A stretch of DNA of 64,000 nucleotides. Origin: Ischnura elegans. Taxonomy: Eukaryota; Arthropoda; Insecta; Odonata; Coenagrionidae. Below the pieces are notes generated by a model. That model worked only from the letters and a program-made list of their open reading frames with translations, was not told the origin of the DNA and made no database searches. The position numbers and the translations under genes were made by a program. How positions within the stretch are numbered: the stretch's first letter is position 1; every line of letters starts with the position of its first letter. The DNA is taken from NCBI RefSeq assembly GCF_921293095.1, contig NC_060246.1, forward strand, positions 16,324,001 through 16,388,000. Direction: 5' to 3'. Below are positions 22,101-34,100 of this stretch, in pieces.

Positions 22101-25100
22101 ATATGGGCAGCTTGGAGTTTTCTTGCTGAGATATTCATTGTGTGATGTTGATGAATCCATGTACATATGCTCAAGGTTCAGTTACAAAACACAAACATAT
22201 TAGTTAAGGCTTGAATAACACAGGTTTAAGTATAAATTCATAAAATATTTTGGTGAACTGTAAGGGAACGGTGATGACTTTGTGTAACAAATTGGATGGG
22301 CTCTATTTTCCGCTCACGCATTTGTACAAGTTGGGTGGTAGCTGGGTGAATATATGCATTTATTCTCATGTTCGTGTATTTTTACTTGGACTTGAATATG
22401 TTAATTTATTGTGTAACCAGGTCTTTACTATCTCTTGTTTAAGTACCATGTGTTTGTAATAACTTTACCCTTGGGAGTCAGAGTCTGTGTGTAACCTTTT
22501 AATCTCCTTTGGCAGTTAAGTGCCAGATCTTTCTTATATTTTGCAAGCCTGTGACTAAGGTGATTTTATAGTTAATTTGTGTTTTCATTTCAGTTTAAAA
22601 CTAACTTTTCAATGGTATTCAAACTCATATTTTTGGCCTTCGGGTTTTCTGATCCACTTATAAAGCCACAGGCATTCCTCGTTTATGAACTAGATAGAAA
22701 GGATCATTATGTTTGGTGGAAAAATTCTTAAGGCATAAAATTATGCTAAGCCCAAGATTCTAATATGTTATGAAGTACATCACCCTATGCTATATTACAT
22801 TATTTCTATGTGTGTGGATGATAAAAGTGTAACTTTCCTCTTTTATTTTTGATACGGTGATTGTGGCTGTTGGGATATTTGACCTGTTTTTATTCTCTCA
22901 GCTTGTTTCTTTGTTTTGTTTTGGAATAATTTTGAATTTTATAGGGCTGTTAAATACCTTACTTGATATATATTTGAATGCTTAAAGCAAGCAGAAAAGA
23001 ATTTAATCAATGACTAATTTGACATTCTTGCCATTTCATTCCATTTTAACTCAAAATACTCTCCCATAGCCTCTTCCTCTTTAGCTCTTTATGTATACAT
23101 AGATGGAATAGTGTAATAATTGTTGCTTTGACAGGGTTGAGTTAGAGAGTTCCAAACTTATTTTACTTTGGAGATATGGATGCTCTGATGAATTAATTGT
23201 GAGAGACATTCATTCGTTTTTGTGATTTGTTTACTTGCATGTAGCTCTCTATCAATCAAAAAGAGTGGCATGGCATTTCCAATCCAGCCAATTTGGACCC
23301 TACGTTGCCATTAATTTTTCACAATCCTCCCTTGTAATAATGAAAAATGTATTTCATAATACCATGTGTGAAAGTTAAAATGGTTTACTGTCTTGAATGT
23401 TATTAATAAATATGCAAAAGGACTGCCTGTGGTTTTCATAGCACAATATTATGTATTAGCATGATTTACTTGAAACTACTCCACTAATCTGACTAATCAT
23501 CTTCTCTCTCCTTTTTTTCGCTAACCCTTTGGTGAATTGCAGGGAATTCTGCTTGGACTCCTCAGGAGAACAATTATTATGAGTATCTTAAAATAAAACT
23601 GGCCAGTAGGAAAGAGATTCGAGCGATAGCCACTCAGGGGCGTTCAAAAACCAGAGAGTATGTCACAGAATACATAGTGCAATACTCTGATGATGGTGAT
23701 CACTGGAAAAGTTATGCCAGTGCATCTGGAGAGCCTGAGGTATCCTATTTTATGATGTAGTGGAGTTGAAACATATTTAAAAATCATCTCTGCTCTCAGG
23801 GTGTCCAGTTCTTTCGATTTGGCCTTATTTATTCTAATTTAGGGGAGTGAACTAGAGATTTGTTGTAGATTTAATATTCTGCTTCTATCAGGTTACTATT
23901 TACTGTTTTTCTTTCACAGCAATTTGGATAATGGCATTGGCTATCCAGGTGATGTATCCATTCTGATTATGTGGTGTACTTAAGTTTTTTTTTTCAAAAG
24001 AAGCCATCCTGTTGGCCTCTTCCTGTCAGAAGTATATTTCCCTTGCTAGATTATTGGGAAAGCTGTTACTGAATAATGATATCCTATCGTGGACGAATAC
24101 CTAAAAGCCTCTGTCAGTTATTGAAACCTTTTGGGCAAAATTTTTGGTGTTGGGTAACCTTTGGAGGATGATGAAGGAAAAGCAACAACTTTAAAGCTAT
24201 GGTATAACACTGAAGAACAATTTGTTGCAAAATAGCTGATACTTGCTTATAATTCAGTTGATACAAATATCATCTTCTGCTTCACGTCTTCCTAGGATCT
24301 AAAAGTGCAAAGTCCAAGATTCAATTCTTACTTTTGAAGTATAAACATCTAGATGAGGGAGTGCCTTATCAGTTTTAGAAGAATTTTCCATTAATTTCCT
24401 TCTTATTTAGCATTTTTTTGTTATTTTATTATCAATTGAAAGTAAGTTTTAAAAAATTATTATTTTCCCGCCACTGCATCCAGGAAACATGTCATATGGC
24501 AGAAAAAGTAAATGGGACCTTTTTTTTGATAAATTTTATCTATTTAACTTAACATTCTTACAAACTTTGGGTCTAGGTTTTAGAGTTATTCATGAAAAAT
24601 GTGAAGAAGTCACATTGTCACACACAAACGCGATATCCACGCAGCTGAGCTTCTCGGAGGTTGATGCGGTATTTTTTTCCGAAAACAAATATCAAGTTAC
24701 AATTCATGAGTTATGCTATAAATCTCTATTGTCACAGTCACAGACGAAGGGGTATTTTCTCAGGATATTTGGTTTCTCCCTGCTGGTAATTCGAATTCAT
24801 CTGCTTATCTTGTGCGAACTTCCAAAGATGGACTGAAAATAATTGAAGAAGAAGAAAATCCGGGGGAGAAGAGCGTGTATTTTGCAAAATGCCTCAAGCC
24901 GATGTCCCACGGTCAAATTTGCGTCAAAATATTTGCATCAAAATTTGATGCAACTGATGCGCACCCTGTCCCACCGTCAAAATTTCATCCAACTGGCTTT
25001 TGGTCCTATCGTTTGTACAAAACACCTATTTGTACAAATGGATGGGACAGATTCTAAATTTTCATCCAATTGGATGAAACAACCAATCACAGGGCCTTTG

Positions 25101-28100
25101 ACAAAAAAGCATCGCCAACCGCTGACACACAGGTTAAATTTATTTATCGTCTGCATGAGCATTTTAATGAATACATATATATATTATGGACACAAAAATA
25201 AACTTTGTTTTATTCCACACATTATGCATCAAAAAGCTAACCGATTTCCACCTTTTCAGGTCATTATCATTATCGTAGACCTCTAGATAAAGACCTGAAA
25301 AGATCGAAACCGGTTGAGTTTTTTCACTAGTACTGTATGGAATACTAAAAGGTTTAGTTTTGAATTTTTAATGTCACCATAACACGAAGTGAATTCACAA
25401 AACATTATTTCAAATATATATGTACGTTCGTGATCGTCTATTTCATCGCCTGTTGTGGTGCTAAAAGTAAAAATGAGCAAAAATTGGTCTCGATAGGCGA
25501 TGGAAACTCTCAACTAGGAAATCCGTAATAATGAGTTCATATTTAATAAGAAGGATGCGATCTTTAGAATTGAAATAAAAGGAGGGATGTTTTGGAAAGA
25601 ATAAAAGATTTACTTAAATGCACGTTTACAGCACTATTCATAACATCTTCTCAACCACAATGTCCATCATTTATTAATAACATTTTTGCCGCGTGAATAA
25701 ACTGCCTCATGTTTTTATCCTGCCGTTTTATTCTGCCCTCAACCTTGCTGTTAAGGGACATGTAAATATCCTCACTTATCGTCAATTATTATTGATAACA
25801 TCAGGAACATCGGCGACCAACTCCTTCTCCAACATGTGTAGCACGCTTATTCCAACGCTTTCATACCCCCTTTCCATCCAAGGCCAAGTTCAGCATTCTT
25901 TCTGAATTCTTTTTTTCGCCTCTTTAATGTTCAAGAGGCCTTACAGACAATTTCGCCTGCTAAAAAAGACAGAATCCTTCACTTCCACAAGCTTCCAAAT
26001 TTGTTTACATAAATATCATCTTTCGTTTGTTTTTCGTCCAAATGAGATGCATCGTGGGACACCCCCGTCCAGTTGCATCAAAATATTTACATCAAAATTT
26101 TTGTCCAAAAATTTTGATGCAAATTTGACCGTGGGACACCGGCCTCAAATTGTCCGCTAGCACTTGACAGTAGGAGTGAGGGTAAAGCGAGCTACCTGTT
26201 GAAAATAAGAAGTTGGATGAAGCCGAGAATCAGATGAGCGTGCTGCTGAAATGACATTTGGTAGATAAGAGTGTATACATCAGACAGAAATCCATCGTAG
26301 CAATGTAAATGCTGAGACGGCATGCAATCATTTTTTTGTGAGGTGGTGTGTCCCCGTAGGATATTTGAAAGAGATGTTAGTTGGATAAACTATATGCCCA
26401 AATTTTTTCCATAAAATTAAAATATTCCATTAATCAGCTAAATTCCTGTTTGAATCCTTTAAAGGAAATCACAATTACTCGCCAAAATCCTGGGTTTCCT
26501 GCTGCATAGGCAACCTAGTAAAACATTCCTGCATTCATCGTTTTTGTCGTCCATCCCCTTGAAAAACGATAGATTGAAGTTCCACTGTATACCTTTTTAT
26601 ATATACATTCATTAAGGGAAAAAGAAGAAGAAACATACGTTTAATATGCTTTGCGCAATTCTAGTATTCATGGTATTCGAGCAATGATTTAATACAGTGC
26701 AACCTCGATATAACGACACCCCACGGTGCACTAATAAACACTCGCTATAGCGAATTGTCGCTTTACCGGAGGTGGAGCAAATAATAGCCAATATACCTGT
26801 TGTGAACAGATATGCAGGAACAGGAGTGGTGCGGCGACAGATAAACATCTATCCAATAAACGTAAGCATAAATCCAGGCGAAAGGCGATGTTTTTTTGCA
26901 TCACTAAATTTCCTTACTCAAATAACGACTAACTATTCAAACAATTTATAAGCGCCGCACTGAATAAAAATCATGCAAAGCATTGTTTCGTCAATCATTA
27001 TATTTATCGAACGACAGTTTACCACATAAATTTGAGACTGAGCACTCCATTAACTTCATTTCTAACAGATCGCTAGCAATTACAGAGGTTAAGGAGTCTT
27101 GATGAAAGTCTTCCGGTGGTGAAACCCTCGCTATGGCGAGAGCCAACATCGAAAGGGTCTCGTAAAAACGAATTTTTTAACACGCTTATTATAGGGTCAA
27201 TTGACGGTGCATCGGCTATCTCTCGTAATAGCGGGGGTGTCGCTATACCCCGTACTCGCTTTAACGAGGTTCCACTGTATTCGAATTCGATACTCGAGTT
27301 CGAGAAAACTGCTATTCAACCCATTTCTAATTATATTTCATCAGAATTTTTGCAATTTTGTTTCATCAATAGATGTGCTCATCAACAAAGTGTTCCCGAA
27401 TATTAATGATCACTACAAAAATCACAAATGGTTGAGTAAGCAAGCAATTTTGGCATCTAAGAACAAAGACATGATTGACTTAAACTTTGTTAGTCAGAAT
27501 CAAATTGTTGGTACTCAGCATTCAGTCAAATCTATTGATTGTATTGTTGGTTTAGGTATCGATGCCTCAAAACCTAAACCAACCAAAACTATGAAATGGA
27601 ACGCGTTTGGTGATTTAAAAAAAACTGATAATCAATGAGATTCATGTGACTATACTCAAAGGAAAATTCAAAGATAGGAATTTCTCATTTCGGAAATTCC
27701 CATTATCCCAACTGATGTGCCCTTTGAATTTAAAGAAATTCAATTTCCAACTCGTGTTGCATTTGCAAGGATGATAAGCAAATCTCAAGGTTAATCGTTG
27801 AGTGTTTGTGGTCTGAATCTAGAAAACCCATATTTTTCTCATGGTCAATTGTATGTGGCATGTTCACATGTTGGTAAACCATTTTTATTTGTTCTTTCTT
27901 CTCATAGCAAAACAAAAACTGTTGTATATTAGAAGGCACTTGACTGAAGAGAATGAATCCAAATGTGTAGGATAGACAGGGGCACACATGCTAACCCATA
28001 CCCATTTACGCAGTGCACTTTTTCCGAACTGAGTTACAACTGATGTGCCACGAGTCATGATATGTATATATTATTAATGCCGCACCCTCAGGGCTATTCT

Positions 28101-31100
28101 CTCAAGATTTTGAGCGTTGGTCAAGTATCAGCCTAGCGTTGGGTAAATTTGCCATGAGAACTGGGTAAGTTCATGCTACTGACTTGAATCATAAACATTT
28201 TTTTACAATTAAAAACACAAATAGGCTTACAATGACTTTATTAACTGCTTTATAAAACCACAATTCCTAAACTTTCCTAAGTTAAAATGTGTGCAAATGA
28301 CCCTGCTGTCGACGCACCCCTAAAAATGCATTTCTACCACGTGAAAATTAGAATATTCATTGAAAAAAATTAGTGCAAATGTGCCCCACTCGACCCTCTG
28401 TAGATTGAATAGAAAGAAAATGTCTTTCTGACAATCCATTGTAGTGTTATTTTGGTAGATTTATTGAAATTTTTCTCTGTTTTAGTATAATGAGTAAAAA
28501 TGATTGAAATTGGTCTAGTCTCTCTTTATTTATACAGTAAAACTTCTTTACATCGTAATGGACTGGACCAAAATTTGGGCAATTTGATGTATGGAGGTTC
28601 ACAATAGAGAGTTTTCAGTGATAGGCACCATTTTTTCATATCCTATGGAAATGAAGGCACTACTGTCTTATAAACCATTATATTTGTGTGTTCAAACAAA
28701 CATGCATGCATTAGTGAACATGCATCTATTATTTAAAAATTACAGAAAGTGAGTGCTATCGCATGATTTTTGCCATGATTCGAAAGGAAACGATGTGATC
28801 TCTCTTAATTCAACAGTCACTTAAAATTATTAGAATAATTAGTTGAATAACTTTTTTCTTATTTACTGTTAGGTATGCTCTCATATGGAACAAAATGGCC
28901 ATAAATAATGGTTAACGTGAAAATTACAGCATAGTAAAGGTGTATAAGAAAAAAATAAGTTTGAAACATTTATCGCTGAAAATGTCATTCCATGCACATA
29001 ATCGCAGCTGCATTAATGGTCTCTAGTTGTCTCGGTACGATTTGCAGAGGTAGAAACGATGTGATCTCTCTTAATTCAACAGTCACTTAAAATTATTAGA
29101 ATAATTAGTTGAATAACTTTTTTCTTATTTACTGTTAGGTATGCTCTCATATGGAACAAAATGGCCATAAATAATGGTTAACGTGAAAATTACAGCATAG
29201 TAAAGGTGTATAAGAAAAAAATAAGTTTGAAACATTTATCGCTGAAAATGTCATTCCATGCACATAATCGCAGCTGCATTAATGGTCTCTAGTTGTCTCG
29301 GTACGATTTGCAGAGGTAGTTAGGGCATCTCGGGGGTGTATCCTTGGTATGATAAGTGGAGGTTTTACGAGATAAAAGAGGTTCACTACCAAGACGTTTG
29401 CCTATAAATTTACTTGTAAATATGACGGGACCGTAGGGGTGGTATGAAGTATGGAGGTTTATGATGTAAAGAGGTTCACTACATAGAGGTTTTACTATAA
29501 ATGCTGTAACTAAATTTTCCATTGGGCAGTAGGAATTTCACCAAGTCAACGAGTAAATTTATAAATAAACCTTCACCAGGCATTCCCCTTGATGAAACTA
29601 CCTGCATCAATCAAGAAAAGTTGGAATCACCCTAGCGTTGATATGGCAACATAGCCCAATACTTTAATTATTTTGACAAGAAATTGTTAAAATTTCAAAA
29701 GTAACAACAATGAAAGAGCAAAGTAGCAAAATATTAATTAATAGGGTGGTTTCCTATTATTTTTTTATTGCCTAAATCGAAAGATTATTACTCCTGGAGT
29801 AGGTATTTCACGCTTTTAGATTTTTAAATGACGATATCTATTTTTCGGGATTAAATGAAAAGTGAAAATTTTCAAGCGCGTGAAAACACGACGGCTAAGT
29901 ATGAATGCCGGGAAATCTCCGTGTGACGTCATTCTGGTTCCCGCTGCCGCAAGTGAGGTGACCTTGGGGCGAGGCTTTGAGCGGTGATACATGGCAGGAT
30001 GCTTGCAGGTAGCTGAGTACCCTGCTAGCTGGTAGCGCTTGGCTTAAATAAGGAATATTAACCCATTTCTTCCCAACGTTGCGTGAACGCAACGCAAACT
30101 TTGCGATTTTTTTCACCGTATTTGTTATTGATAAGTAGTTAATATTTTTAACATAGGTAGTTCAATGCTTTCTAAAATGTTATGAATTTTTTCACGGAAG
30201 AAATTTAATAACTTTTGTTTTTACAATGGCCTTTTCATTTATATGTAAGTCGTTATTTTAGGTTATCTTCTAAGTTTACATATTATGTTAAATCTGAGGC
30301 ACTCGACGATTATATCTCTCTGCAAATACAATGATGCATTTGTATTCTAGGCCATTGCAACATTGGGTGAATTTGACTAAGTGGTTTTCAAATTATTTAA
30401 GAATAAAACAAGTGTTGCGTTCACGCAACGTTGGGAGGACCCCGGTAATCTAGGGAAACGGCGTGCCACGTCGGTAGTCGTGTAGGACGTTTCTTTTTGG
30501 ACTGAAAAATGAAAAGCTTATCAAGAATATGTTACCTTTTTATGATGAAACTTTAGTTTTAGGCAATTGTATAGTATTTTAGTCCTAAATATACATCTAC
30601 ATAAGTGTTGAAGGGTCTTTACTAGGATGTTTGGCAGGTGGTGAGTTTTCACCGAGTTGTGACTGTTTGATATTTTTAACTTCACCTATCGAGCAAGATA
30701 AAATCAGCGTTTACTTGTGCTATAGTGGAAACTTAGTGTGACCTAAACAAAGGATGCATAAAAACTTTGCTATAGAGTTGTCCAGACAACATAATGATTT
30801 CTGTAGGCGTCTGCAATTTCAAGATATACTGGCATCCTAAGGTAAGAACGATCTGCTTACCACAGTTGACAAGTATGCAAAAAGCAAGTGAGTATGTGAG
30901 GGTTAGCAAATAGATCGTAAATTCGTATTTACGTGGTATTGTTGACTAGGATCCAAAGGGAAGGTAGGTAGTAGGAGGGTAAAAAGCATAGTTAGGCTGG
31001 GCGGGGATATCCCGGCACCAATGGGTCTCCGTGCACAGCGGGGGTTGGCGAGTGAGCAAAAGGAGTGGAGAGATAAGAGGGATCACATTATCGCAGTATT

Positions 31101-34100
31101 TTCTGAGAAATTCATGCCCACTGGCCGCTGACGATAATGAGCTGGTAAGGCTCCAAATGAGGGTGCCGGTCATTTCAAAACAAATTTTTTGAGAACTATG
31201 AGGAACTATGAATGCACAGGGATTCTATGAAAAATATTTCTTGGTATATTGACTCAGGTAATGGGCTTTCTGGGTATTACGGTATATAGAAGGGGCGATG
31301 TTCCGTTCCATCTGCTTTTACTATATCTGTGGTTGTCTGTTGAACAATCGTTCTCTCCAAATAACCTGAACTCACATTTGCAGCCTAAGTTGTTCACTAT
31401 CGCCAGTGATCATAGTGTGTGAAATTCTCAGAAAATATTCCAATAGCGTGGTATTTCTTCCGTTCTAATGTTTAGTGGTTATTACACCTTAGCAAAAAAT
31501 ATTACTGGAGTTAGGACGCGTTCCTAATGTGCGTCAAACGATGTCCCGGAAGCATTTTGTTGAACCTAAAATGTTCTTACGCCTGACTGGTAACAGAAGT
31601 TTGGACCAGGGGGATAAGTTTTCTAAGATACGTCCATACTTTGCGAGCTCAACCAAATATTTCTACGGTTTGATACAATTTCTCTTAAATTATCTTTTGA
31701 CGAGAAGATGATGCCATATTTTGGCGAAAGTGAAGGAGCAATTACTCATTATCAATAGCAGACACTTTGTTATTTCCGCGATATAAAAATTCCTATTATT
31801 TGACTGGTTTCTTTATATTTTCTGTACTTCATAATGGGGTAATAGCCGAAACTGATCAAATAGTATAAATTTTTATAAATACTTTGTGGAAGTCACAAAG
31901 TGTCTGTTATTGATAATATGGACCTTCTACCACGTAAAAGCTTCAAGTTTCGATTTGAGCAACTACACTTTTAGTCACTAAACTTGCCATAATATAGGAC
32001 ATAACGGAATAAATAGTTTGCGAAATACAGTAAGGAAAGACAAGGTTGGCCACAATATTGTTCGTGACGAAAAAATTCACGACGACGATGCCGAGTTTGT
32101 AGCAGCCAGATGTTTAGTGATTACCAAAAGAGCAATATTCATTTACATACTGATTGGTCCTCTAAATTTCATGAACAATACCAAGTTTAATCAAGATTTT
32201 GGGTTAATTATGTATTTGGGTTACAATAAAAGCGAATTATTTGCAAAAATGAAAGAGTTCCGAAAAAAAAGCAAAACGGCTCATTTGACCTAGGGAACTC
32301 CCAACGTTGCGTATACGCAATGTTTCACCAACCACAAACTAAAAACAATAAAAATATAAAAATCGATAATTTGCCTTATTTGAGTCTATTTTATTGCTAA
32401 TTCATCGAAATATTTGGAATTTTTAAGTTATTAACCAGGGTTCCCACTTAACCGTGAAAACCTTAAAACCGTGAATTAGCCGTGAATTTCCTCTACCGTG
32501 AAAAAACCGGGAAATAGCCGTGAATTTCGTCTTAAAACCTTAAAAATCTCTCAATCTTGATAATAATACCTTACCAGAAATTTTCATCTTCGTTCGTAGC
32601 TAGCGCACTTCTATTCATTGTGGCGAGCATCGTCGCATGCGGTCGCATGGGTCAGAAAAGCGTGGGAACGAATGTTGCCTGAAGAAAAAAACATCTTTCC
32701 CCAGCGCAGGCCTTTTCTCTCCCCCTCCTGAAATATGACACCACTTCTCATCAGCTTGTTTACTTTCCTCAAATGGCTTGGTTTCCCCTCCCTCGGTCAC
32801 TGCTTAGTCCCCCTTCAACCCAATTAGCCTTCCCACTGGCTGCAGCGACCACTTTCGAAACTAAATCTAGATGGCCATTGTGTCGAAAAATTTGAACGTT
32901 TATTCAACACCCTCAATCCTATGACTGGAAGACCGCTAGCCTTGACAACCTGCCATGCGCTGTGGACACTACGCTCCCTGCGTTTGAACCGGGTGACAGC
33001 GAGCTTTCGGCGTGACGTTACTAATTCTCGCGCATTGGGGCCCTGAAAACGAGAGAAGATTTCCGCTTATGGCAACACAGCATTACACGATTGTCGCATG
33101 CTTCGACCTGGAACTTGCCAGTTTTACGTCGCAACCGGAAAGTTAGTGTGGAGTTATTTACTGTCGGTGGTGATCCAGTTCCTCCGCTTTCTGCTATCTA
33201 AGGTAATGCTGTTTGTTTTTGTCGTTAAAGCCTCAATGCCGTCGCGATATAAACTGCTACATAGTCTCACGAATACAAGGATCAAGAACTTTGCTATTTC
33301 CTTGATCCTTGTATTCGTGATATTATGGATTTCCACCAAGTTACGCCCTCTACTATTAATTGTGCTACATAGTCGTTCCATTTTTCCCAGAGCAACGGTA
33401 AGAAGGGAACATGATTTGCCTCTGATTAGAGAGATCGATTCAGTTTTGGTTTCAGAGTATTACAATAGCAGAGAAAAGAAGTCATTACACTGCCGCTTTC
33501 AAAAGAAAGTTATACGGTGGAACCTCGATCTATCGTTTCCGCATTGATCGTTCGCCGTTTCTGGTCCCAAATAAAGTTCCTTATAGACAATTTAATTTTT
33601 TCCCGCATCTATCGTTCCCCGAAGTATCGTTTCTCGCATTGATCGTTTGAAGATCGCGGTTCCGACGCAGAATTTTCCCGCATCCATCGTTTGACGAAAA
33701 TGAGACGAAATAAATACAATGTGTCATTTATGGCTAATAACGACAAGCACGTAGTTGGAATCCTCTCCAAGAGATGGAACTACCATTGGGAGAAGCTCAG
33801 TGCCGTGGGAAAGTAACATTAGCGCATTTTCCAAGAACCTTTATCCCCCTCCATTCACCATTCGCCTCCCCCCTTCTGACGCTTTCCTCTTCTTCAAAAT
33901 AAAAACAGGTCCCAGCTCGCGCAGGGATCTTATTACGAAGACCTTAGCTTCGAAAAAAATATCGAGTTACACGAGAACAATAGAAACGTGTTTCGCGCTC
34001 CCCCCTCTTCTCACCAACTGACCTTTTTCAGCCTAACTGCTTCGAAGTTCCCAGTTTATGGAGGTCAACTGCTGCATGAATCACCTATTAGCCCAAAAGG

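Larger units (their letters stand above)
21264..23542 (+). other. Intron between the two alternative exons
   Basis: Holds a small fold-back MITE (21,535-21,757), a diverged relative of it around 22,240-22,440, and several ACTAAY-like motifs (ACTAAC at about 22,600; ACTAAT at about 23,012; tandem ACTAATC at 23,483-23,498). There is no other exon-like ORF. Confidence 0.6.
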
